Source of the DNA: Bacillus altitudinis 41KF2b
GTDB taxonomy: Bacteria > Bacillota > Bacilli > Bacillales > Bacillaceae
Assembly (NCBI RefSeq): GCF_000691145.1
Contig: NZ_ASJC01000005.1
Span: 186,001 to 250,000, forward strand
DNA: 64,000 nucleotides
Direction of reading: 5' to 3'
Every line of letters begins with the position of its first letter. Position 1 is the stretch's first letter. A model generated the notes under the pieces. The model searched no databases. It worked only from the letters and a program-made list of their open reading frames with translations, and was not told where the DNA came from. Below are positions 8,266-17,054 of this stretch, piece after piece. Made by a program: the position numbers and the translations under genes.

Positions 8266-8730
8266 GTGAGCACGCAAAAGATCATTATTTTCCAAGTGGG
8301 ACAAGAGGATTTTGGTATCAGCGTAGAACATATACGCTCAATTGAGAAGGTCCCTTATTTACAAGAAGTATCGAACCTTCCAAAAGAGATTAAAGGACTC
8401 ATGTCGTTAAGAGGAGAGGTCATTCCAGTCAGTGACACAGGTGTCATGCTGCACGGAAAACCTCTGGATGTAACCGAACAGTCTAAGGTTCTACTATTTG
8501 AATTGAACGATCAAATGATTGGCTGCCTTGTTTCTGATGCAAAAGATATCATTGATATCGAGTTAAGTGAGATCAAGCCATTTCATATGAACACAAAAGC
8601 ATCTGAATATTTCTTCGGCGTCGTTGAGAGAGAGAACAAGATGATTTTACAAGTGGACCCTAATAAGTTTCTAGGGAAAATTGAGGATCTTGATCAATTG
8701 CCTGAGCGATTGAAAGAGGAATTGGCATAA
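8266..8730 (+). CDS. CheW-like chemotaxis adaptor domain protein
   Basis: A 154-residue single CheW domain. It begins with KIIIFQVGQEDFGISVEHIRSIE and carries the conserved LPKEIKGLMSLRGEVIPVSD segment. There is no response-regulator domain, so it is not CheV. CheW bridges CheA kinase and chemoreceptors. The gene starts with GTG behind AAGGCAGGAG, 14 bp after yqjE, and has its own terminator-like hairpin at 8738-8759. The major che operon is not in this window, so this is an extra stand-alone copy whose partner is unknown. Confidence 0.85.
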   Translation: MSTQKIIIFQVGQEDFGISVEHIRSIEKVPYLQEVSNLPKEIKGLMSLRGEVIPVSDTGVMLHGKPLDVTEQSKVLLFELNDQMIGCLVSDAKDIIDIELSEIKPFHMNTKASEYFFGVVERENKMILQVDPNKFLGKIEDLDQLPERLKEELA

Positions 8731-8737
8731 ACAAAGG

Positions 8738-8767
8738 CCCCTTATCCATGGATAAGGGGTCATTTTG
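8738..8767 (+). terminator. hairpin after the CheW-like gene
   Basis: Perfect inverted repeat CCCCTTATCC / GGATAAGGGG, with only a short T run after it. Confidence 0.65.
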
Positions 8768-8814
8768 CGTGCCGGAGCTCACGCATCTTTTATTTGTTGC
8801 GCTCTACAGAAGAC

Positions 8815-8850
8815 AAATAAAGCCTCCTTATCATGTTCCGGTAAGGGGCT
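8815..8850 (-). terminator. terminator of mifM-yidC2
   Basis: On the reverse strand AGCCCCTTA pairs with TAAGGAGGCT (one bulge) and is followed by TTATTT. Confidence 0.65.
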
Positions 8851-8855
8851 ATAAT

Positions 8856-9674
8856 TTATTCAGCTGCTGGGTTAATTGAATCGTTTGCCGCAGCTTTTGT
8901 TTTTGATTTTTGGTACATCACATTTAAAATAATCGTTTGAATGGTGAGTAAAAGTCCACTTGTCATCCAATATAAAGGAAGAGCAGCGGGAGCATTAATT
9001 GATAGAAACAGCATCATGACTGGGAAAATCACGCCCATGATTTTTGCTTGTTTCAGTGCAGCTTCTGTTTGGGTGCCTGATTGTTTTGCGAATTTTTGTG
9101 TGACATAAAATTGCAAGAAATACATGGCCCCTGCAAAGATCGCCACCAAAAGATCAGTTTGTCCTAAGTTAAACCATAAGAACGAATGTGTTGCAATCTC
9201 AGGTGTTGAGCGGATTGCTGAGTAAAAGCCAAGAACAATTGGGATTTGAATCAGCATCGGCAGACAGCCCATTGCCAGCGGGTTCACATTGTTGTCTTTA
9301 TATACTTTCATCATTTCCATTTGCAGTTCTTTTTGTTTTTCAGGTTCTTTCGTTTTTTTCAATTTGCTTTGTATTTGGTCAATCTGAGGTTTAACGAGTG
9401 CCATTTTCTCTTGCATCACTCTCTGCTTTTTAAATTGGTTTGCAAAAAGCGGGAAAATAAGCAGCCGGACAATCAATGTCACGAACATAATAGATAAACC
9501 GTAGTCATCATGGAAAAAGTTCGCAAGCCAGATAATCAACTCAGAAAAAGGCTGAACAAAATAATGATGGAAAAACCCATCAGAGCTTGTATTTGTTTGC
9601 GCACTGGCAGCAAATGCCGGTGACGCTACCATCATCAAAAATAAAGTCGTACAAATAGTCAATAAACGTTTCAA
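8856..9674 (-). CDS. yidC2: Membrane insertase YidC2 (YqjG)
   Basis: A 272-residue YidC/Oxa1/Alb3 insertase that places proteins into the cytoplasmic membrane. It has a signal peptide (MKRLLTICTTLFLMMVASPAFA), five core membrane segments and the conserved groove region LSIMFVTLIVRLLIFPLF containing the catalytic Arg. It lacks the long C-terminal tail of Gram-negative YidC. It starts with TTG at 9674 behind GAGGAGGA. That site lies in a hairpin with the end of mifM, so the gene should be switched on when MifM translation stalls. This is the secondary paralogue of SpoIIIJ (YidC1). Confidence 0.95.
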   Translation of the reverse strand: MKRLLTICTTLFLMMVASPAFAASAQTNTSSDGFFHHYFVQPFSELIIWLANFFHDDYGLSIMFVTLIVRLLIFPLFANQFKKQRVMQEKMALVKPQIDQIQSKLKKTKEPEKQKELQMEMMKVYKDNNVNPLAMGCLPMLIQIPIVLGFYSAIRSTPEIATHSFLWFNLGQTDLLVAIFAGAMYFLQFYVTQKFAKQSGTQTEAALKQAKIMGVIFPVMMLFLSINAPAALPLYWMTSGLLLTIQTIILNVMYQKSKTKAAANDSINPAAE

Positions 9675-9722
9675 TTCGTTTCCTCCTCAATAATAAAATC
9701 TAATAAGAGAGAGGAAGCGAAT
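9674..9722 (-). promoter_or_regulatory. RBS-masking hairpin controlling yidC2
   Basis: The last codons of mifM (9707-9722) pair with the yidC2 ribosome site (9674-9688). On the mRNA ATTCGCTTCCTCTCTC pairs with GAGGAGGAAACGAAT with one mismatch and one bulge. The TTG start is at the base of the stem. A ribosome stalled on mifM would open it. Confidence 0.85.
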
Positions 9723-9981
9723 GGTCTTCATCATCATTTGATGATCTTTTCATTCGAATGACTTTACTAATCCAAGTTGTAATGCGATCATATATGATAA
9801 ACAGAAAGTCTGTTCGATTCAAACAAGATGCATCCAACTCTTCTAAACGATGTCCTCCGAGGTGCTCGTTCATTCGGCAGTCTTTTAATAAGAAAGCAAT
9901 ACCGATGGCGGTCAGCGCTGGAAGAATAATCGTAAAGAATTCAACAAGGAAAAAGACTTCATTGAATGTATCAATAATCAT
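9700..9981 (-). CDS. mifM: MifM, translation-arrest sensor of membrane insertion
   Basis: A 93-residue protein with one N-terminal membrane segment (residues about 8-32) and a C-terminal arrest region RITTWISKVIRM followed by acidic DDED at 83-86. Compared with B. subtilis MifM, the arrest residues Arg, Ile, Trp, Ile and Met keep exactly the same spacing, shifted by three (R66, I67, W70, I71, M77). In B. subtilis, low YidC activity prolongs stalling, which exposes the yidC2 RBS. The ATG at 9981 follows GGATGTGAT; a GTG at 10008 would give 102 residues and lacks a site. Confidence 0.93.
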   Translation of the reverse strand: MIIDTFNEVFFLVEFFTIILPALTAIGIAFLLKDCRMNEHLGGHRLEELDASCLNRTDFLFIIYDRITTWISKVIRMKRSSNDDEDHSLPLSY

Positions 9982-10101
9982 GATTATCACATCCATTTCA
10001 TTACTCACAGTGTACTATACACCATATGAAATGTCTAATGGAACAAACAGGTGAAATCACGGTGAAGTGAAGGAAAGTAGATCACCTAAGGAGGCAAGCA
10101 A

Positions 10102-11358
10102 ATGGCTGATTCTCAAAAGAAGGGGCGAATCATTTTTCATATTGATATGAATAGTTTTTATGCATCGGTAGAAATGGCGTATGATCCTTCTTTGAGAGGG
10201 AAACCTTTAGCCATTAGCGGAAATGCAAAAGAGCGCAAAGGCATAGTTGTAACCTGCAGCTACGAGGCAAGAGCACTCGGGGTGAAGCCGCCGATGCCAC
10301 TATGGGAAGCGAAGCGGCTGTGTCCGGGACTGATTGTGCGTACACCCAACTTCGACCGGTACCGCAGCTCCTCACAAGAGATGTTTACCATACTAAGAGA
10401 ATATAGTGACTTAGTTGAACCCGTTTCAATTGATGAAGGCTATATTGATGTAACCGATACACCTTATGCTGAACATGCCGTGAAAACCGCTCATGATATT
10501 CAAACGAGGCTCGTAGAAGAGCTCATGCTTCCATCGAGTATTGGCATTGCACCGAATAAATTTCTAGCGAAGATGGCGTCTAATTGGAAAAAGCCAATGG
10601 GCATTACCATTTTGCGTAAACGAGATGTCCCGACAATGCTCTGGCCGCTCCCTGCAGGTGACATGCATGGGGTTGGACAGAAAACGGCAGATAAGCTGAA
10701 AACCATCGGAATTCATACTATTGAAGATTTAGCAAAAGCGAATGAATATGCGCTGAAAGAGTTATTAGGCATCAATGGACCGAGGTTAAAGCAAAAAGCA
10801 AACGGAGAGCATGACGGCATTGTCGACCCAGAAAGAATATACGAATTTAAATCTGTCGGCAATTCTTCCACTCTTCCTCACGATTCTGATGATACAGATG
10901 AACTCGTCTCATTAATAGAAAAACTGTCGCAATCGGTGAGTGCCAGATTACGAAGAAAAGAAGTGATGGCAAATCGGCTGCTCATTATGATTCGGTATGC
11001 AAGCTGGAAAAATATCACACGGAGCGTCACACTCACGAATCCAACTGATCGAAAGGAAGATCTATTTGAGGCGGCAAAGCAGCTATTCCTAAAGCATTGG
11101 AATGACCAGCCAGTAAGACTTTTAGGTGTGACGGGGACCGATCTTGTGGAACGAAAATCAGCCGTCAAGCAGCTTGATTTATTCTCTTATACAGAAGATG
11201 CAAAAGACGAACCGCTCCAATCTCTTTTAGACGGACTGCAAGAAAAATACGGTAAACCACTCATTCAAAGAGGAGTGACCATTAAGGAAAAAGAGAGCAA
11301 AACAAGTGGTACAAGTTTTAATAAAGACTTTTTTCAGGACGAAAGAGGAAATGACTAG
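10102..11358 (+). CDS. polYA: DNA polymerase IV, PolYA (DinB1, YqjH)
   Basis: A 418-residue Y-family translesion polymerase. Catalytic acids are visible in HIDMNSFY (Asp15) and SIDEGYIDV (Asp111, Glu112), followed by a helix-hairpin-helix thumb near GVGQKTADKLKTIGI. A clamp-binding motif QLDLF lies near residue 353. ATG follows AAGGAGG. Unlike polYB at 38 kb, no LexA box was seen upstream, so this copy is probably constitutive. It bypasses damaged template bases with the beta clamp. Confidence 0.95.
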   Translation: MADSQKKGRIIFHIDMNSFYASVEMAYDPSLRGKPLAISGNAKERKGIVVTCSYEARALGVKPPMPLWEAKRLCPGLIVRTPNFDRYRSSSQEMFTILREYSDLVEPVSIDEGYIDVTDTPYAEHAVKTAHDIQTRLVEELMLPSSIGIAPNKFLAKMASNWKKPMGITILRKRDVPTMLWPLPAGDMHGVGQKTADKLKTIGIHTIEDLAKANEYALKELLGINGPRLKQKANGEHDGIVDPERIYEFKSVGNSSTLPHDSDDTDELVSLIEKLSQSVSARLRRKEVMANRLLIMIRYASWKNITRSVTLTNPTDRKEDLFEAAKQLFLKHWNDQPVRLLGVTGTDLVERKSAVKQLDLFSYTEDAKDEPLQSLLDGLQEKYGKPLIQRGVTIKEKESKTSGTSFNKDFFQDERGND

Positions 11359-11456
11359 CCTGAAAACTTGATAAAAGAGGTGATGTTGTGGTAATTTCAA
11401 AGGGTACATCATTTCAGCAGTAATCAATATAGTGTGTTAGAAGGGACGTCAGAATT

Positions 11457-12866
11457 ATGTCAAAACAACAAATCGGTGTCGTTGGACTAGCCGTTATGGG
11501 GAAAAACCTTGCCCTAAATATTGAAAGCCGCGGTTTCTCCGTGTCCGTTTATAACAGATCTAGCAGCAAAACAGAAGAGTTTCTTCAAGAATCACAAGGG
11601 AAAAACGTTGTAGGCACATACAGCATTGAAGAATTTGTTCAATCGCTTGAAACGCCGCGTAAAATTCTTTTAATGGTAAAAGCGGGTGCAGCAACAGATG
11701 CAACCATTCAATCATTATTGCCTCACCTAGAGAAAGGTGACATTTTAATTGATGGTGGAAATACATATTACAAGGATACACAAAGACGTAACCAAGAGCT
11801 TGCGGAAAGTGGTATTCACTTCATTGGTACAGGTGTTTCTGGCGGTGAAGAAGGCGCACTTAAAGGTCCTTCTATCATGCCTGGCGGTCAAAAAGAAGCG
11901 CACGAGCTAGTGAAACCAATTTTAGAAGCCATCTCTGCGAAAGTAGATGGTGAGCCTTGTACAACGTATATCGGTCCAGATGGAGCAGGACATTATGTCA
12001 AAATGGTTCATAACGGTATCGAGTACGGAGACATGCAATTGATCTCTGAATCGTATTTTATCTTGAAGCATGTCGCTGGATTATCAGCAGGTGAGCTTCA
12101 TGAAGTATTCTCAGAGTGGAATAAAGGCGAACTTGACAGCTACTTAATCGAAATCACAGCTGACATTTTCACAAAAGTGGATGAGGAAACGAACCAGCCA
12201 CTAGTAGATGTCATCTTAGATAAAGCCGGCCAAAAAGGAACTGGAAAATGGACAAGCCAAAGCTCACTTGATTTAGGTGTCCCGCTTCCAATCATTACGG
12301 AATCTGTTTTCGCACGTTTTATTTCTGCGATGAAAGATGAGCGTGTGGAAGCAAGTCAATTAATTCAAGGGCCTGAGCCAACTCAATCAGCTGAAGATAA
12401 ACAAGCATTAATCGAAGCGGTTAGAAAAGCCCTATTCATGAGTAAAATCTGCTCATATGCACAAGGTTTTGCGCAAATGAAAGCAGCGTCTGATGAGTAT
12501 AACTGGGATTTGAAATACGGTGAAATTGCCATGATCTTCCGTGGTGGATGTATCATTCGTGCAGCCTTCCTGCAGCAAATCAAAGAAGCATATGACCGTA
12601 ACCCTGAATTGAAAAACCTATTGCTTGATCCTTACTTCAAGGATATCGTAGAAAGCTATCAATCATCACTTCGTAAAGTGATTTCACTTGCAGTAGAACA
12701 AGGTGTTCCTGTTCCTTCATTCTCAAGTGCACTAGCTTACTTTGATAGCTATCGTACAGCTGTCCTTCCAGCTAACTTAATTCAAGCACAGCGTGACTAC
12801 TTCGGCGCACATACATATGAGCGCACAGATAAAGAAGGCGTCTTCCATACTGAATGGATGAAATAA
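11457..12866 (+). CDS. gndA: 6-phosphogluconate dehydrogenase (NADP), decarboxylating
   Basis: A 469-residue enzyme converting 6-phosphogluconate to ribulose 5-phosphate, CO2 and NADPH. It has an N-terminal Rossmann motif [10 protein letters not shown], the signature [13 protein letters not shown] with the catalytic Lys just before it, and a C-terminal [11 protein letters not shown] region. The length is normal for the family. It starts at ATG 11457 behind GAAGGGA. It works with Zwf (20.7 kb) in the oxidative pentose-phosphate pathway. A repeat element has entered its terminator region. Confidence 0.97.
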   Translation: MSKQQIGVVGLAVMGKNLALNIESRGFSVSVYNRSSSKTEEFLQESQGKNVVGTYSIEEFVQSLETPRKILLMVKAGAATDATIQSLLPHLEKGDILIDGGNTYYKDTQRRNQELAESGIHFIGTGVSGGEEGALKGPSIMPGGQKEAHELVKPILEAISAKVDGEPCTTYIGPDGAGHYVKMVHNGIEYGDMQLISESYFILKHVAGLSAGELHEVFSEWNKGELDSYLIEITADIFTKVDEETNQPLVDVILDKAGQKGTGKWTSQSSLDLGVPLPIITESVFARFISAMKDERVEASQLIQGPEPTQSAEDKQALIEAVRKALFMSKICSYAQGFAQMKAASDEYNWDLKYGEIAMIFRGGCIIRAAFLQQIKEAYDRNPELKNLLLDPYFKDIVESYQSSLRKVISLAVEQGVPVPSFSSALAYFDSYRTAVLPANLIQAQRDYFGAHTYERTDKEGVFHTEWMK

Positions 12867-12880
12867 GTATAAAACCTCAA

Positions 12881-12905
12881 AAGACCTTACCTTTGGTAAG
12901 GTCTT
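12881..12905 (+). terminator. gndA terminator, upstream copy of a duplicated hairpin
   Basis: AAGACCTTACC / GGTAAGGTCTT, an 11-bp perfect stem with a three-base loop. The T tract is only TT before the repeat element begins. The same 23 bases recur at 13081-13103. Confidence 0.85.
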
Positions 12906-13080
12906 AGATTGTTGACAAAGGGCTAAAATGAACTTGATTTTAGCCCTTTGTCTTCTTTTTAGCGTGATAGAAAACCTTTGCAGGCTAGGAAGGCCGAGTA
13001 CTGGAGCGGAGCGAATTTGACATTCGTGAGCACCAGCACGCAGGACTGACACCGAATGCGAGGGTTTGTCTACACGCTGT
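12906..13080 (+). repeat. terminator-targeting structured repeat, copy A
   Basis: A 174-bp core (12906-13079) plus one base, nearly identical to 35095-35268 (about 16 differences). It begins with an internal terminator (GACAAAGGGCTAAAAT pairing with its complement, then CTTCTTTTT). A 118-nt domain (12961-13078) follows, closed by AGCGTG/CACGCT, TAGA/TCTA and AAACC/GGTTT. It contains no ORF. It is flanked by two direct copies of the gndA terminator, GACCTTACC to GGTAAGGTCTT. It accounts for most of the gap between gndA and glcU. Confidence 0.85.
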
Positions 13081-13107
13081 GACCTTACCTTTGGTAAGGT
13101 CTTTTTT
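13081..13107 (+). terminator. gndA terminator, downstream copy
   Basis: Second copy of the 23-bp hairpin, here with a full TTTTTT tract, so this copy keeps the original terminator tail. Confidence 0.85.
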
Positions 13108-13182
13108 GTGTTTACATCTATTCGGCTAAAAATCCGAAAAAGAGGGATGCTAAGTAAAAAAGAACAGAAAGTAGGGATAGAA

Positions 13183-14028
13183 GTGGGCATTTTATATGCA
13201 CTTCTCCCAGCGATATTTTGGGGAAGTATTGTTCTCATTAGTGTCAAACTTGGCGGGAATGCTTATCAGCAAACACTCGGCATTACCCTCGGCGCTTTTT
13301 TGTTTTCAATCGGCGCCTATTTGATCAAAATGCCGGAACTGACACCGCTTATTTTTGCGGTTTCCGTTATCTCTGGGATCTTTTGGAGTATAGGGCAAAT
13401 GAATCAGCTTTCAAGTGTCGCCTTTCTAGGGGTGTCAAAGGCTGTTCCTTTATCAACGGGTATGCAGCTTGTGAGCACGACATTATTTGGTGTCATCGTC
13501 TTCAAAGAATGGCAAACTATGACGGTCATACTTATTGGTTCTTGTGCCATTTTATTTATTATTGCTGGCGTTGTCATGACATCACTTGGTCAAAAAAAGA
13601 GTGGCGGTAACGAAGGCGGCAATTTTAAAAAGGGAATCATCATTTTGCTCATCTCAACCGTAGGCTACGTCGGATATGTCGTCATTTTAAGATGGTTTCA
13701 TATAGATGGCTGGTCTGCGCTCGTTCCGCAATCTGTCGGCATGCTGCTTTCATCGTTAGCGATTAGTCTAAAGCAAGACCCGTTTAGCAAATATACGTTC
13801 AGAAATATCATTGCTGGTCTTGTGTGGTCGACAGGAAATCTAGGGCTTCTTTTGGCGATTCCACTCATTGGCGTAGCAGTAAGTTTTTCCATGTCTCAAA
13901 CAGGAATTGTCATCTCGACTTTAGGCGGTATTTATTTATTAAAGGAGAAAGCATCAAAAACAAGCTTTGTCATTGCAGGCTGCTTGATGATTATCGCAGG
14001 CGGTGTGCTGCTAGGTTTTACAAAATAG
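13183..14028 (+). CDS. glcU: Glucose uptake protein GlcU
   Basis: A 281-residue GRP/RbsU-family sugar transporter with about ten hydrophobic helices in two repeats, opening GILYALLPAIFWGSIVLI as in known GlcU. The GTG at 13183 is chosen because AGTAGGGAT precedes it and it matches the family N-terminus. Upstream in-frame starts would read through the repeat element. It is followed by gdh after 12 bp; in B. subtilis glcU-gdh is a forespore operon supplying glucose to glucose dehydrogenase. No convincing sigma-G promoter was seen upstream. Confidence 0.85.
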   Translation: MGILYALLPAIFWGSIVLISVKLGGNAYQQTLGITLGAFLFSIGAYLIKMPELTPLIFAVSVISGIFWSIGQMNQLSSVAFLGVSKAVPLSTGMQLVSTTLFGVIVFKEWQTMTVILIGSCAILFIIAGVVMTSLGQKKSGGNEGGNFKKGIIILLISTVGYVGYVVILRWFHIDGWSALVPQSVGMLLSSLAISLKQDPFSKYTFRNIIAGLVWSTGNLGLLLAIPLIGVAVSFSMSQTGIVISTLGGIYLLKEKASKTSFVIAGCLMIIAGGVLLGFTK

Positions 14029-14826
<798 letters not shown>

Positions 14827-14906
14827 TCGTGCATATGTTGATCACGGGCTGGGCTCAGAGGATAACACAACATCAAATTATGATCTAGTATGTTGTCATG
14901 CTAGTG

Positions 14907-14942
14907 AAAAGCGTGAGCATAAACATTGCACACGCTTTTATC
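14907..14942. terminator. bidirectional hairpin between gdh and the convergent gene
   Basis: AAAAGCGTG / CACGCTTTT with A and T runs on either side, so it can serve both strands. Confidence 0.65.
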
Positions 14943-14945
14943 CAT

Positions 14946-15944
14946 TTATTCGCCTTTTTCAAATATGGCTTCTTTGTTCTTCACGATGATGCTTACTTTC
15001 GTTTTGACACGAGGAACGCCATCTTTTTGAAGATAATCATATAAAATGGGTTCTATTTCATTGATATCTGTACGAAGTATTTTAGGTGATAACTCCTCGA
15101 TAAATGGATCGTTTTTAACTGCTAGACAGTTCGCCATTGTATCGAGTGCAATTAAACTGAAAGGTCTTCCTTTGTTTAGCCAAGATTTCATTCTGAGCCA
15201 TGTTGGAAAGCATGCTGATGCCAACCTGCCCCAACTGTCGTTAAAAGAGGAGCAATGAGACTCCATCCAATCAAGTATGTGATGTGAACGGAAACGATAT
15301 AGGCTGGAGAGAGCCGTCATTGGCAATTCCTTTTCACTTACACATTTCAATTGATCAAAAATACGTCTCATTCCTTCCTCGGCTGGTAAACTACTGGCTG
15401 CTGCCCAAGAAAGCGGATGAAAAAATTTATCGGCATCATTCTCCCAAAGCTCTCTTACCCAATCCGAAGCTGCAGTACCTAAAACATCAGCTGCGATCTC
15501 CAGCATTCTTGATTTGACTTCATGATTTTCCGTTCCATAAAATCTAGCTTTTACAGACATCAACATTTTTTGTGTATCGTGTTTTTTCAGGGCATTGATG
15601 ACATCGTATTGAAGAAACCATCTTGTGATTGAGAAATCTAATAAAGACTCCAAATCATGTTGAACCGCTTGTAATGTGGGTATTTTCTCTTCTGCTATGA
15701 CCAATACATCTTCTTCTGGCTGACAAGCCTCTCCGTCTTCTTCATAAAAATCATCGTGCAATAAAAATTTCTTTGGAGAGTGGATGATCGCTAAGTGATA
15801 CCATTCAATTGGCCGTAAAGAATAGGTTAAGAGCCGCCTGTGACAATCATTGCATAATCGATAAGGCTGAGCTGGTTCATCAGAAATTTTTACAACATCA
15901 ATCTCGTTTCTTTTACAGGCTTCACACAAATGAGTGACTGCCAT
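14946..15944 (-). CDS. Uncharacterised protein with N-terminal zinc knuckle
   Basis: Not recognised. A 332-residue soluble protein that opens with two CxxC pairs (Cys7, Cys10, Cys31, Cys34), likely one zinc site. An acidic patch follows (EEDGEA, PEEDVLV), then a mostly alpha-helical body rich in short Leu/Trp/Ala helices, somewhat HEAT-like. There is no membrane helix or signal peptide. The ATG at 15944 follows AAAGGAGTG; a GTG nine bases upstream overlaps that site. It is convergent with gdh and alone on its strand, inside the block inserted between gndA and zwf. A regulatory or protein-binding role is only a guess. Confidence 0.6.
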   Translation of the reverse strand: MAVTHLCEACKRNEIDVVKISDEPAQPYRLCNDCHRRLLTYSLRPIEWYHLAIIHSPKKFLLHDDFYEEDGEACQPEEDVLVIAEEKIPTLQAVQHDLESLLDFSITRWFLQYDVINALKKHDTQKMLMSVKARFYGTENHEVKSRMLEIAADVLGTAASDWVRELWENDADKFFHPLSWAAASSLPAEEGMRRIFDQLKCVSEKELPMTALSSLYRFRSHHILDWMESHCSSFNDSWGRLASACFPTWLRMKSWLNKGRPFSLIALDTMANCLAVKNDPFIEELSPKILRTDINEIEPILYDYLQKDGVPRVKTKVSIIVKNKEAIFEKGE

Positions 15945-16271
15945 GATATCCACTCCTTTTGATTGAAAAGATATGAATAGATTCGAAAAGTAGCAGCAAA
16001 AGACGTTTACCTATCCATCAAATTGAGTGGGAATAGAAACTGTTTCCATCTCTGGGCAGTTACTTCTCATGATTTATGGGATGAAAAATTGGGTTTTTGA
16101 ATGAGCTAAGTCATTAGCACTTATTTTAACAAAGTTCTCAAAGACTGTCTTCAGAAGAAGAAGCTACTTTATGGTTCATTCGGAGAGTATTTTTTAAAAG
16201 AAAAGGGGTCTCGTTCATATCTGGATGAGATCTTTTTTGTTCTGAAAGCTTGTTGTGAGTATTGATACGGT
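15945..16271. other. gene-free stretch before the gmu operon
   Basis: No ORF with a ribosome site was found. The only clear structure is the orphan terminator at 16207-16238. Confidence 0.5.
16207..16238 (+). terminator. orphan intrinsic terminator
   Basis: GGTCTCGTTC pairs with GGATGAGATC (three G-U pairs) around a six-base loop, followed by TTTTTT. No forward-strand gene lies in the 1.3 kb before it, so it ends either a small RNA or a lost gene. Confidence 0.7.
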
Positions 16272-16274
16272 CAT

Positions 16275-16303
16275 TTTTAAAATAAAATACAGACATATAT
16301 AAT
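16275..16303 (+). promoter_or_regulatory. promoter of the gmu-like operon
   Basis: A perfect TATAAT at 16298-16303 with a weak -35 (TTTTAA at 16275-16280) 17 bp upstream. The last T is the first base of the operator palindrome. Confidence 0.55.
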
Positions 16304-16322
16304 TAAATGTCTAGACATTTAA
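16303..16322 (+). promoter_or_regulatory. 20-bp palindromic operator, probable GmuR site
   Basis: TTAAATGTCTAGACATTTAA is a perfect palindrome abutting the -10 box. This is the size and position expected for a GntR-family repressor, and gmuR is the last gene of the same cluster. Confidence 0.7.
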
Positions 16323-16345
16323 AAATAAAAATATATAATATTAAC

Positions 16346-16359
16346 TGGAAGCGCTTTTA
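16346..16359 (+). promoter_or_regulatory. cre site (CcpA) in the gmu leader
   Basis: TGGAAGCGCTTTTA closely fits the CcpA consensus TGWNANCGNTNWCA. Placed downstream of the promoter it would act as a roadblock under glucose. Confidence 0.6.
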
Positions 16360-16381
16360 TTACAACAATGGGGTGAGAGAA

Positions 16382-16693
16382 ATGAAACGTATTTTATTAG
16401 CATGCAGTTCAGGTATGTCTACGAGTTTACTAGTCACAAAGATGAAGGCACATGCTGAGTCTATAGGGGAAGAAGCAGAGATTTGGGCAGTCGGACAAGA
16501 CCAAGCGAGAAAAGAAATGGCACATGCCGATGTTGTATTAATTGGACCACAAATGAGTTTTTTAAAAGGGGATCTTCAAAAAGAAGCTCAAAAATATGGG
16601 ATTGAAGTAGAGGTCATCGATATGCAGGCGTATGGGCTAGCAGATGGACAAAAAGCGTATGAACAAGCGGTTTCATTGATGGGGGAATCTTAA
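16382..16693 (+). CDS. gmuB: PTS EIIB component (oligo-beta-mannoside/cellobiose type)
   Basis: A 103-residue lactose/cellobiose-family EIIB. The phosphorylated Cys8 is in RILLACSSGMST, followed by the usual ADVVLIGPQ segment. The start at 16382 follows GGGGTGAG; 25 codons upstream are in frame but lie in the operator/cre region. The order EIIB-EIIA-EIIC-GH1-GntR matches gmuBACDR of B. subtilis, which takes up glucomannan-derived oligosaccharides. It hands phosphate from EIIA to the incoming sugar. Confidence 0.85.
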   Translation: MKRILLACSSGMSTSLLVTKMKAHAESIGEEAEIWAVGQDQARKEMAHADVVLIGPQMSFLKGDLQKEAQKYGIEVEVIDMQAYGLADGQKAYEQAVSLMGES

Positions 16694-16696
16694 AGG

Positions 16697-17029
16697 ATGG
16701 AAAAGAAAACACTCGAAGGACTCACGGAAGAACAAATCAGTTTTCAATTGATCTTACACAGCGGAAATGCACGAAGCAAATTGCTTCAATCTCTTAAACA
16801 ATTTAGAGAAGGTCATGAAACAGTAGCATCTGACCTTCTCAAAGAAGCGGAAGATGACTTGCGGAATGCACATGATATCCATTTTCAAATGGTACAGCAA
16901 GAGGCAAGCGGAGAAACGATTTCATTCTCCTTGCTGCTCATGCATGCCGAAGATCATTTCATGTCAACGATGACGATAAAAGAGCTTGTGGGAGAGCTCT
17001 TACCGATATTGCAATCACTGAAACAATAA
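16697..17029 (+). CDS. gmuA: PTS EIIA component (lactose/cellobiose family)
   Basis: A 110-residue helical EIIA of the LacF/CelC family, forming trimers that accept phosphate from HPr. The likely phosphorylated histidine is His83 in LLLMHAEDHFMS. ATG lies 3 bp after the EIIB stop, so the genes are coupled. Length equals B. subtilis GmuA. Confidence 0.87.
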   Translation: MEKKTLEGLTEEQISFQLILHSGNARSKLLQSLKQFREGHETVASDLLKEAEDDLRNAHDIHFQMVQQEASGETISFSLLLMHAEDHFMSTMTIKELVGELLPILQSLKQ

Positions 17030-17054
17030 AGGGTGTAAACAAGGGGGGAAACCA

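Noticed and set aside
11387-11422. Eleven-codon frame (GTG) between polYA and gndA behind AGAGGTGAT
   Set aside because: Good ribosome site but no family, and no attenuator structure links it to gndA. Left unannotated.
13066-13182. N-terminal extension of glcU into the repeat element
   Set aside because: The GTG at 13183 has a ribosome site and matches the family start; upstream codons fall in the terminator and repeat.
12777-13247. 156-codon reverse-strand frame spanning the gndA end and repeat copy A
   Set aside because: It is open only by chance across gndA antisense and the structured repeat; no ribosome site, and composition reflects the hairpins.
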